Below are positions 55,048 through 64,000 of a DNA stretch of 64,000 nucleotides, piece by piece. The notes beneath the pieces were generated by a model. It worked only from the letters and a program-made list of their open reading frames with translations. It made no database searches and had not been told where the DNA came from. Position numbers and translations under genes: made by a program. Within the stretch, counting starts at the first letter, position 1, and the number at the start of each line of letters is the position of its first letter. The DNA comes from JALYNX01 sp963749415 (GTDB taxonomy: Bacteria > Actinomycetota > Acidimicrobiia > Spongiisociales > ZC4RG35), in the NCBI GenBank assembly GCA_963749415.1, contig CAVVMG010000001.1:2170001-2234000 (forward strand). Reading direction: 5' to 3'.

Positions 55048-56157
55048 ATGCCCGATTTCGTGGTAATCGGCGGGGGAATCGCCGGAGTCGCGGCCGCCGC
55101 CAACCTCGCTCCCTACGGCTCGGTGACTCTGCTGGAAATGGAGCAGGTTCTCGCCTTTCACACCACGGGCCGCTCGGCAGCCATGTTCACCGCCAGCTAC
55201 GGGGGTCAGGCTTCGAGGCCGTTGGCCCGGGCCAGCCAGCATTTCCTGGAGAGCCCGCCGGAAGGAGCTGCCGACGGCCCATTGCTCACCCGGCGGGGCG
55301 CATTGTGGATCGCCAATCCCGAACAGATGCCACTCCTGCACCAGCTCTCTGAACAGGGACGAGAAATGGGAGCGGAAGTCGAGGTCCTCGATGTGGCCCG
55401 GGCCCTGGACTTGGTCCCGATGCTCAACCCTGATCGGCTTGCCGGTGGCCTCTACGAGCCGGGGGCGGGAGACCTCGATGTCGCTGCGCTCCACCAGGCA
55501 TTCGTTCGCCTCGCCCGTCGTGACGGGGCGACGATTCTCACCAGGAGCCCGGTCACCAGGTTGGAGGCAACCGCCGGGGGCTGGCGGGTATCCACCGACA
55601 GCGACACCCTGGACTGCGATGCGGTGATCAACGCCGCCGGTGCCTGGGGAGATCGGGTCGCGGCGCTGGCCGGGATCGATCCCGTCGGGCTGACTCCCAT
55701 GCGTCGCACCGCGTTCATGGTCCCTGGCGACGAGTCGTTCGTCCCGTTGGCCGCTGGTGGACGACATCGAAGACCGCTTCTATTTCAAGGCAGACGGCAC
55801 CCAGATCCTCTGCTCACTCGCCGAGGAGATCCCCGACCAACCCGGGGACCCCCGGCCCCGGTCCGAGGACGTCGCCCTCGCCATCGATCGGATCAACACT
55901 GCCACCACACTCGCCATCCGCAGCGTGAGCTCGCAGTGGGTTGGCCTTCGCACCTTCGCCCCCGACCGGGAGATGGTCATCGGCGAGGAACCCACCGCCC
56001 CCGGCTTCTTCTGGCTGGTCGGACAGGGGGGCACCGGGATCATGACTGCTCCTGCCTACGGGGCCTTGCTCGCGAGCCAGGTGCTGGGCCGCGAGCTCCC
56101 CGAACTTGTCGCAGCGGGGACGGCCGGAAGATCACGCTCCCGGCGATCCGGGCCTGA
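55048..56157 (+). CDS. FAD-dependent oxidoreductase, DAO family (frameshifts)
   Basis: Starts MPDFVVIGGGIAGVAAAANL (Rossmann GxGxxA). The next blocks, HTTGRSAAMFTASYGG, GRSAA-type FAD contacts and AVINAAGAWGD, fit D-amino-acid oxidase/glycine oxidase-like enzymes. Near 55750 the frame changes to LVDDIEDRFYFKADG, then GLRTFAPDREMVIGE and WLVGQGGTGIMTAPAYG. The end may switch back near 56115 (GDGRKITLPAIRA). One extra base explains the first switch. About 370 residues in total; substrate unknown, possibly a D-amino acid or dehydrogenated proline-like compound. Confidence 0.75.
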   Translation: MPDFVVIGGGIAGVAAAANLAPYGSVTLLEMEQVLAFHTTGRSAAMFTASYGGQASRPLARASQHFLESPPEGAADGPLLTRRGALWIANPEQMPLLHQLSEQGREMGAEVEVLDVARALDLVPMLNPDRLAGGLYEPGAGDLDVAALHQAFVRLARRDGATILTRSPVTRLEATAGGWRVSTDSDTLDCDAVINAAGAWGDRVAALAGIDPVGLTPMRRTAFMVPGDESFVPLAAGGRHRRPLLFQGRRHPDPLLTRRGDPRPTRGPPAPVRGRRPRHRSDQHCHHTRHPQRELAVGWPSHLRPRPGDGHRRGTHRPRLLLAGRTGGHRDHDCSCLRGLAREPGAGPRAPRTCRSGDGRKITLPAIRA

Positions 56158-56190
56158 AGCTCCCTCCCGAGCGAATCCGTTGGCCGGGCC

Positions 56191-58320
56191 GTGAAGCCGG
56201 AGGGGGTCCCGGGCGGCTCGTCCTACTCCCGGTGATGAGGCAGGTCTCAGCGGGCGGTGGGTTCCCGGCGATTTTCTACGCTCTGCGCAAGGCGAGGGAG
56301 ACCGGCGGGTATCGCAGCCTCTACCGTGCCCTGCGCTCGAAGAACGCCTGTAAGACCTGCGCTCTGGGCATGGGTGGGCAGCTCGGGGGCATGGTCAACG
56401 AGAAGGGCCACTTCCCCGAAGTTTGCAAGAAGTCGATCCAGGCGATGTCGGCCGACATGCAGGGGGCGATCAAACCAGCTTCTTCAGCACATCGACAACG
56501 ATCAGCTCGAAGGCTCTCGCCGCGCGAGCTGGAGGCTTCGGGCGGCTGACCGAACCTCTCTACTCGGGCCCGCTCGATCGTCGCTACCGGCCATCTCCTG
56601 GGACGAGGCCCTGGTGCGCATCGCCCGGCAGCTGCACGCCACCGAGCCCGGCGAGTCGTTCTTCTACGCCAGCGGCCGATCGATCGAACGAGGCCGGGTT
56701 TCTCCTCCCACTGGCCCGGATCTACGGCACCAACAACGTCAACAACTGCTCCTACTACTGCCACCAGGCATCGGTGTCGCCCTGGCAGCATACCGGATCG
56801 GGCACCGCCACGAGTCGACGACTGCGACGACCTGGACAAGGACGACGTGGTGTTCATCATCGGCGCCAACCCGGCCTCCAACCACCCCCGGATGATGACG
56901 ACCCTGGCCCATTTCAACCGGCGGGGCGGGAAGGTGATCGTGGTCAACCCGTGCGTGGAGACCGGCCTGGTCCGCTTCAAGGTCCATCGACGTGAGGAGC
57001 CTGCTCTTCGGGAGCAAGATCGCCGACGAATACGTCCAGCCGCACATCGGCGGCGACATCGCATTCCTCTCCGGAGTCGCCAAGCGGATCGTCGAGCTCG
57101 GGCGGTCAACCAGGAGTTCGTCGACGAGCGAGCCGAGGAGTGGCGATTCCTTTCGCCAGTCGATTGCGGCCTGTCATGGACGTGATCGAAGAGCGGTCCG
57201 GCGTCGCCAAGAGATGATCGATCGGGTCGCCGACATCTATTCACACGCCGGAAACGCTGTCTTCTGCTGGGCGATGGGGATCACCCATCACGAGCACGGC
57301 GTGCAGAAGTCAGGCGATCGCCAACCTCGCCATGACTCGCGGATGGTAGGAGAGCCGCACGAGGGGTTGCTCCCGCTCCGCGGACACTCCAACGTGCAAG
57401 GAATCGGCTCGATCGGCGTGTCACCGAAGCTCAAGGACGCAGTGTTCGACCTCCTCGAAGCCGAGTTCGGGATCGAGTGCCGACGCAGTCCGGCCTCGAA
57501 ATGGCTTCAGCTCGCAGCACAGCGGAACCGATCCGGCCTTTGCCTCGGCGGAACTGTTCGACTTCAATCCCGACGTCATATGCCACCTGGCATCGGGCAG
57601 TCGACCTGATCGTCCATCTGTCCACGACCCACAAGACGGGCCACGTAGGGGCCGGGGCAAGGACACGATCATCCTGTCTCCCACGACAGGAGCCTCGCGA
57701 CCACACTGATGATGTTCGAATAGGTGCCTCGGCGACGGTGACCCCACGCTTGAGCGCCGCGGGCCGAGATCGCGGTGGTCCGACCTATCCCCAGCTCGTG
57801 ATCGGGACCGGATTCAGCGACTGGCGCCTTCGCATCTCTCACGGCCGTCAGGTAGGCACGCCAAGAACGCCCGGGATATGAGCGATCGCAGGATCGACGA
57901 GACCAAGCAGGAGTTCCAGATCGCAGGCCCACCTTTCACGACGGGTTTCGCCACCACAACGTGTGGCTCGTTCGTCCTCGCTGAAACCGCCGCAGCCCAA
58001 GCTCGCCGGAAACTGCGCCTGATGACCTACGCAGCGAAGGCATTCACACCGTGGTCGACGAGGATCACGACCGTATCGGGGCCAGGACCGCCGTGACGTG
58101 ATCGTGAGGATCCCGTCCGGCGTACCGACCTCGGATACCCGTCGACCGGGTCGTCGTAAAGGACACACAGAACCTTTGCCACCTATACCCTCTTTCCGCG
58201 CCTGCGCTCTGGCCGGCGCGCGCGGTTGTATTGAACCGCCCCCCAGGGTATTCAGCTGGATCGCCGTCATTTGACCAAGAAACCAAGGCAGACATCAGGG
58301 TCGACGCTGGTGACCGTTTC
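56191..58320 (+). pseudogene. FdhF/YdeP-family molybdopterin oxidoreductase, wrecked by many frameshifts
   Basis: Fragments in all three frames line up with one formate-dehydrogenase-like alpha chain: GGGFPAIFYALRKARETGG, SKNACKTCALGMGGQ with the cysteines, GHFPEVCKKSIQAM, YGTNNVNNCSYYCHQAS, VFIIGANPASNHPR, SLLFGSKIADEYVQPHIGGD, GHSNVQGIGSIGVSP, DLIVHLSTTHKTGHVG, IDETKQEFQIAG and YRGQDRRDVIVRIPSG. At least ten indels separate them, yet each piece is highly conserved. Either a recent pseudogene or a badly sequenced stretch. The gene seems to end just before the RDD-protein stop. Boundaries approximate. Confidence 0.7.
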
Positions 58321-58324
58321 GCCG

Positions 58325-59518
58325 TCAGAGCGTGGCCCGGCGCTCCAGGAAGTCGGCGAGCGGAGTGGGCATCTGGGCTGACCGGTTTCCCCAGTCGTAG
58401 ACGACGGCCGAACCCGCGAAGTGGTCGTGCCAGGCCCGGCGCTCCCGCCCGAACACGATCCCGAACAGTCCGAGCCCGAGGAGGATGAAGCTCAAAGGGA
58501 AGGTGATTGTCCGGACGAAGGCCCGACTTCCGCTGAGCACCGAGCCGTCGTACGCGACCACCCTGAGCCCGAGAACCGTCATTCCCAGTGTCTTGCCGAA
58601 TATCGCCAATGAGAGCCACAGGTAGAGGACGGCGAACACCGTGAGGCCCAATCCGTACCCGAGACCGGTGTCGGGAATCGACAGCCTCCCGTCCGATAAG
58701 AGATCGACCAGGAAGTTGACCACGCTGACCATCACCGTGAACCCGGTGGTTACGACCACTGTGTCGAGCATGAACGAAAGAAGACGGGTGATCGGTCCCC
58801 CATAGCGCCCGGTTTTGACCGCTCCTGGTCCCTCGGCGAGCTCACGCCCCACTACCTCTGCCCTGGCCTCGATCTGCTCATCCACCCATGCCGTCAATTG
58901 CCCCGGACCGTCGGGGAACTCGGAGGCGTCGCGTCCGATGATCCGGTTCAAACCGCGATAGGTGATTTCGTCGATGCCCACGAGCGGCTTGCGAAACAGG
59001 TCCAAGGCCGAGGTGCCGAGGTGCCCGGTGCTCTCGGCGACGATCTCGGGTATCCCGGCCCGGTCGACGATGGCTCGAATGTCGACTCTCGCCATGATGG
59101 CGTCGATATCGGCCCGTGAAAGGACGGCATCGATGTCCACCCTGTCGAGCACCATGTTGATGTCCACCCTCTCCAGAAGTGCATTGATATCTATTCGATC
59201 CAGGAGGGCGTTGACATCGATGTGGTCGAGCACCATGTCGGGCTGAACCACATCCAGCACTCGCTCACTCGCACCCCGGGCCATCCGGGTGAACAGCCCG
59301 TGACGATCACCGTTCTCATCCGGGAACGGCTCGATCGGGGGCGGCTCGTCCGGGAAGGAATCATCCAGGGCCTCGACCATCAGGTCGGGCGGTATGGGCT
59401 CGACTTCGACCTCGATCACCGCTTCGGACGATGTGGGCTCGACTTCGATCTCGATCACCGCCTCGGGCGGTGTCGACTCGATCTCGACCTCGGTCTCGGA
59501 TTCGGGCTGCGTCACCAC
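58325..59518 (-). CDS. RDD-family membrane protein with N-terminal nonapeptide repeats
   Basis: About 397 residues from one of two adjacent GTGs (59518 or 59515). N-terminal acidic stretch with repeated EIEVEP blocks, then seven 9-residue repeats of the type DRVDIDAVL (about residues 95-160), and a C-terminal RDD domain with three helices (RYGGPITRLLSFMLDTVVV, GKTLGMTVLGLRVV, RRAWHDHFAGS). RDD proteins are small-molecule or ion transport-related membrane proteins of unclear function. The repeats suggest a coiled or solenoid scaffold facing the cytoplasm. Confidence 0.78.
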   Translation of the reverse strand: MVTQPESETEVEIESTPPEAVIEIEVEPTSSEAVIEVEVEPIPPDLMVEALDDSFPDEPPPIEPFPDENGDRHGLFTRMARGASERVLDVVQPDMVLDHIDVNALLDRIDINALLERVDINMVLDRVDIDAVLSRADIDAIMARVDIRAIVDRAGIPEIVAESTGHLGTSALDLFRKPLVGIDEITYRGLNRIIGRDASEFPDGPGQLTAWVDEQIEARAEVVGRELAEGPGAVKTGRYGGPITRLLSFMLDTVVVTTGFTVMVSVVNFLVDLLSDGRLSIPDTGLGYGLGLTVFAVLYLWLSLAIFGKTLGMTVLGLRVVAYDGSVLSGSRAFVRTITFPLSFILLGLGLFGIVFGRERRAWHDHFAGSAVVYDWGNRSAQMPTPLADFLERRATL

Positions 59519-59555
59519 CGGAGACGCTACCCGGGCTGGGGCCGGGTTGTCCGCC

Positions 59556-61223
59556 TCAGCCGGTGACCGCACCCACCGATGCCGAGCCCACCAACTTGGC
59601 GTATTTGGCGAGTGCCCCGGTCTCGTAGCGGGGCGGGTGGGGCTCCCACGCCGCGGCACGACGGTCCAGTTCATCATCATCGACCAGGACATCGAGCCGC
59701 CGACCGGGCACATCCACCCTGACCCGGTCCCCTTCGGCAACCAGGCCGATCGGGCCCCCGACCTCGGACTCCGGTGCGATGTGGCCGATGCAGAGGCCAG
59801 TGGTCCCTCCCGAGAACCTGCCGTCCGTGATCAGGAGCACGTCCTTGCCCAGCCCGGCGCCCTTGATCGCCGCTGTGATCTGAAGCATCTCCTTCATGCC
59901 GGGGCCGCCCTTGGGGCCTTCGGTGCGAATCACAACCACGTCACCGTGGTGGATCTGGTGGTTCTCCAGTGCCTCGAGTGCGCCCGCCTCGCCTTCGAAA
60001 ACACGGGCCGGCCCCTCGAAGACGTCGAGATCGATCCCGGCCACCTTCACAACCGCCCCGTCGGGCGCCAGGTTCCCCCGGAGCACTGCGATACCCCCTT
60101 CCACCGCCAGTGGGCTTGCCGGAGGGGCGATCACGTCCTGCCCGTCGGAGAAGCTGACATCCGCCAGGTTCTCCCCCATCGTCGACCCGGTCACTGTGAG
60201 CACATCGCCCTCGAGCAGTCCTTCGTCGAGCAGGGCCTTGAGCACGACCGGCACCCCGCCGATTCGGTCGAGGTCGACCATGTGATAGCGCCCGAACGGT
60301 TTGAGGTCTCCCAGGTGCGGGGTCCGGCGGGAGATTGCGTCGAAGTCGTCGAGCTCCAGAGGGACACCGGCCTCCCGGGCGATGGCCAGCAGGTGGAGAA
60401 CCGCGTTTGTCGATCCGCCGAGGGCCATCACCGTGGTGATCGCGTTCTCGAACGCGGGCCGGGTCAGGATCTGGCGAGGGCGGATGTCGGACTCCAGGAG
60501 ACGCATCACCGCTTCCCCCGACCGCAGCGCGAAATCGTGGAGCCGGGCATCGACCGCAGGCACAGAGGCCGATCCAGGCAACGAGAGGCCGAGCGCCTCC
60601 CCCACGGAGGCCATGGTGTTGGCGGTGAACATCCCGGCACACGAGCCGGCACCGGGGCAGGCCGCACGCTCGATCTCCATCAGGTCTTCGACGGTGATCC
60701 GGCCCTCGAACTCGGCGCCGATCCCCTCGAAGACGTCGATGATCGAGATGTCCCGTCCCTGGTAGCGCCCGGGAAGGCTCGATCCTCCGTAGAGGAATAC
60801 CGCTGGCAGATCGAGCCGGGCCGCCGCCATCATCATCCCCGGCAGCGACTTGTCACACCCGGCGATGGCGACCAGTGCGTCGAAGCGTTCGGCGTGCATG
60901 ACCAGCTCCACCGAGTCGGCGATGACCTCACGGGAGACGAGCGAAGCCCGCATCCCCTCGTGACCCATGGAGATCCCGTCAGAGATGGCGATGGTGGTGA
61001 ACATCAGCCCAACCCCGCCTCCGTCCGCCACCCCTTTCTTGGCATGGCGGGAGAGCTCGGGACCGGTGAGGTTGCACGGAGTCACTTCGTTCCCCGCGGA
61101 GACCACACCGACCTGGGGCTTGGCGAAGTCCTCGTCGGTGAGGCCGACGGCGCGCAACATTGCCCGGGCACCCGACCTGGTGACGCCCTCGGACACTTCC
61201 TGGGATCTGATCTTGTTGGCCAT
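59556..61223 (-). CDS. ilvD: dihydroxy-acid dehydratase
   Basis: 555 residues of the IlvD/Edd family, converting 2,3-dihydroxy-3-methylbutanoate to 2-ketoisovalerate in branched-chain amino-acid synthesis. Cluster cysteines are in VTPCNL, IAGCDKSLPG and CPGAGSCAGMFTANTM; the late GRFSGGT and IGHIAPE segments are intact. It is divergent from ilvC with 60 bp between the starts, so both promoters share that gap. Confidence 0.95.
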   Translation of the reverse strand: MANKIRSQEVSEGVTRSGARAMLRAVGLTDEDFAKPQVGVVSAGNEVTPCNLTGPELSRHAKKGVADGGGVGLMFTTIAISDGISMGHEGMRASLVSREVIADSVELVMHAERFDALVAIAGCDKSLPGMMMAAARLDLPAVFLYGGSSLPGRYQGRDISIIDVFEGIGAEFEGRITVEDLMEIERAACPGAGSCAGMFTANTMASVGEALGLSLPGSASVPAVDARLHDFALRSGEAVMRLLESDIRPRQILTRPAFENAITTVMALGGSTNAVLHLLAIAREAGVPLELDDFDAISRRTPHLGDLKPFGRYHMVDLDRIGGVPVVLKALLDEGLLEGDVLTVTGSTMGENLADVSFSDGQDVIAPPASPLAVEGGIAVLRGNLAPDGAVVKVAGIDLDVFEGPARVFEGEAGALEALENHQIHHGDVVVIRTEGPKGGPGMKEMLQITAAIKGAGLGKDVLLITDGRFSGGTTGLCIGHIAPESEVGGPIGLVAEGDRVRVDVPGRRLDVLVDDDELDRRAAAWEPHPPRYETGALAKYAKLVGSASVGAVTG

Positions 61224-61283
61224 TGGATCGAAATCCTAAGGGGTCGGGTTTGGCGGCGGCTCTGAAGCGACCACAATTCCCCC

Positions 61284-62288
<1,005 letters not shown>

Positions 62289-62341
62289 TTTCCCCCACTA
62301 GCGAAGCGACATCGGGGGAGACCGAAGAGCCGAGGGGGCCG
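62289..62341. repeat. intergenic palindromic element, copy B
   Basis: The gap between convergent ilvC and the acyltransferase gene reads CCCCCA, then GCGAAGCG, GGGGGAGACCG and GAGGGGGCC. The same ordered blocks appear in the reverse complement of the 3333-3398 element. Confidence 0.45.
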
Positions 62342-63369
62342 CTAGCCCGTTTTCTCCAACTTGGCCTCGATCCAGCCATCGATCTCGGCCCAGACGTCGT
62401 AGAGCCAGGTCTCCTGCTCGGCGACGGCGGGGATCGACTCCGCGGGGTAATGCCAGATCCGGACCGCCACCGTGGTGTCCATGGGCATCGCCCGCCAGAT
62501 GTCGGCGGCGGTGATGAACGACTCCAGGCCGGCATGGCCCACGAAGTAGACATCCGAGTTGGAGGGTGCGGCAGCCAGGGCGGTCATCACGCCCTTCGGC
62601 TTCGGAGGGAGGGTCATCTTCAAGTCACGGGCCCGCTCCGCGAGGTCGGGACGGCCGATCTCGATCAGCTTCTGGATGGCCCGCTCTCTCCTCCGTACCG
62701 TGTAGTTGGCCCCTTCGGGGAATATCACGAAGGCGTCGTCTCGGTCCAGGGTCCGCGCCAGCACCGCAATCGCCTCCACCACCGGGTCACGATCGGCACT
62801 CTTGCCGGTAGGCACGAAAGACGCAGGGAGCCGATTGAGGATGACGTCCACCGCCGGGTCCCACTGCAGGAAGTCCTTGAGCACGATTCGGGGCTGTCGC
62901 TCGATAGCCGTTGCAAAGGGCATCCACGAGCAGCATCGAGTCCCCGGGCCCGGCATGCCGACTCATCACCAGAGCTCGGCCTCCGATCAGGGTCGCCTGC
63001 TGTGCTCGGCTGCGGAGCTTCGAATGCGATCTCCAGCTTGAAGGTGCGCTTGGCCGATCCGATGATCAGGCGCAGCATCCACCCCAGGAGCCAGTAATGG
63101 GCGGTCTCGAAGGCCGGGGAGCGGATCTTCCACCCGAATCCGGAGCCCACCCAGAGGCCGAACATCATGATCAAGGCCAACGCCTCCACTCCCAGGTAGA
63201 GGAAGAGGAACCAGGCGAGACGGAGGATCCGCCATTTCCCGGGGACATACCGGGAGATGAATGCCGCAGCGATGGCCCACAGCGGGAGAGAAGCCGCGGC
63301 CAACACCACCAGGAGTGTGATCGCTGGGTCGATGAGGATGCGACGCAGCCACCGAGGCGGGAGGCTCAC
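62342..63369 (-). CDS. PlsC-like 1-acyl-glycerol-3-phosphate acyltransferase (two frame changes)
   Basis: N-terminal part has two hydrophobic segments (LLVVLAAASLPLWAIAAAFI and LAWFLFLYLGVEALALIMMF). The HxxxxD motif is MSRHAGPGDS, followed after the join by RIVLKDFLQWDP and AFVIFPEGANY. Two indels between about 62900 and 62990 separate the pieces; the start GTG overlaps the upstream phospholipase stop by 4 bp. The protein would transfer acyl groups to lysophosphatidic acid or a related lipid, and the pairing with a patatin-like gene suggests lipid remodelling. Confidence 0.78.
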
Positions 63370-64000
63370 GACCGGCGCTCGGCAAGGTATCGCGCCGACG
63401 CCTCATACGCCCCCTGGATGAGTTCGTCGGTCGCCGACACGTCGCGCCACTTTCGCTGCCGGCTGTCATCGAATGCCACCGGGTTTCCCGACGGGAGCAG
63501 ATGGAGCTCGACCCCCTCGGGGAGGTTCTCCACGGTCGTCGTATAACGATGGCGGCGGGCGATCTCGAAGGCGATGAGGGCCGCCTCGTAGAGCCGCTTC
63601 GGGGGCCGGAGCGGGGCCTCCAGCCGTCCCACTTGGAGCACGTACACCTCGGTAGCGCCCAGCTCGAGGGCACGGGCCACGGGGACCGAGTTGACCAGGC
63701 CCCCGTCATAGAAATGCTCCCCGTCGATTTCCACTGGCGGGAACAGGGCGGGCACCGCGGCCGACGCCAGGATGGCGTCGATCAGGGGCCCCTGGGTAAA
63801 CCAGTGCTCGGCGGCTCGCTCGATCGAGGCGGCGACACATTGGAACGGGGTCTGCAGGTCCTCGATGCGCCGGGTCGGCGAGTGGACGTGCTCGAGAAGC
63901 ACCCTCAGCCGCTTCGTCTCGTGCAGGCCCGCCCTCATTTTCGCGGTGTTCTTCACCCGCTCCCACCCTCCTCCCGAGAACAGGTCGGAGCGCGATATCT
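63366..64000 (-). CDS. patatin-like phospholipase, C-terminal part
   Basis: The frame stays open to the right edge (residues ISRSDLFSGGGWERV before the first internal GTG), so the gene starts outside the window. Visible: ASAAVPALFPPVEIDG and the catalytic-Asp motif YDGGLVNSVPV, then an alpha/beta tail. The GxSxG serine motif must lie beyond the edge. Its stop overlaps the acyltransferase GTG start (GTGA), so they are co-translated. Confidence 0.85.
   Translation of the reverse strand, partial: ISRSDLFSGGGWERVKNTAKMRAGLHETKRLRVLLEHVHSPTRRIEDLQTPFQCVAASIERAAEHWFTQGPLIDAILASAAVPALFPPVEIDGEHFYDGGLVNSVPVARALELGATEVYVLQVGRLEAPLRPPKRLYEAALIAFEIARRHRYTTTVENLPEGVELHLLPSGNPVAFDDSRQRKWRDVSATDELIQGAYEASARYLAERRS

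Overview
The window is a GC-rich stretch from an actinobacterium, most likely a member of the Acidimicrobiia or a nearby deep lineage. This rests on an F420/flavin-type LLM oxidoreductase, a WhiB7-type regulator beside a short SigA-like sigma factor, many GTG/TTG starts, leaderless-looking promoters, form-II CoxL-type molybdenum hydroxylase genes, and a family of secreted proteins ending in Cys-containing SLH-like repeats. Lineage is inferred from gene content only.

Layout. 0-4.5 kb: end of an LLM oxidoreductase, a leftward four-gene operon (Nif3-like, zinc-ribbon, membrane hydrolase, lipoprotein) and a trans-3-hydroxyproline dehydratase-type enzyme. 4.5-24.5 kb: a cell-surface island with a sugar O-methyltransferase, polysaccharide deacetylase, glycosyltransferase, ABC exporter, two P-loop kinases, an APH-fold kinase, four large exported proteins with triple SLH-like modules, and a pair of paralogous beta-helix proteins. 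24.4-30.7 kb: topoisomerase IB, a MerR regulator with a textbook operator, tRNA-Val, a collagen-like exported protein, a SigA-like sigma factor and convergent whiB7 with an apparent uORF/attenuator leader. 30.8-39.8 kb: amidohydrolase, a LiaRS/PspC-type envelope-stress module (response regulator, PspC-histidine kinase, divergent PspC/toast-rack protein), TauE-type permease, DEAD-RRM helicase and aldehyde dehydrogenase. 39.9-48 kb: small exported, regulatory and enzymatic genes, a tRNA with CAT anticodon, and a strongly structured candidate ncRNA. 48-58.3 kb: BrkB/YihY protein, a CoxS-CoxL(form II)-CoxM operon, a tandem UspA protein, aat, an FAD oxidoreductase and a wrecked FdhF/YdeP-type molybdoenzyme gene. 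58.3-64 kb: RDD protein with nonapeptide repeats, divergent ilvD and ilvC, a PlsC-like acyltransferase and the end of a patatin-like phospholipase.

How the genes fit together. The 4.5-24.5 kb block looks like one surface-assembly locus: glycan synthesis and tailoring, ABC export, phosphorylation enzymes, and secreted proteins that would attach through SLH-like domains. The 32.6-36 kb block would sense envelope stress. WhiB7 and a housekeeping-type sigma factor lie tail to tail, matching the known partnership of WhiB7 with SigA.

Data quality. About a dozen genes change reading frame by single-base indels while each fragment keeps well-conserved codons. I treat most of these as probable assembly errors. 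They are joined into single features here, and each junction is described.
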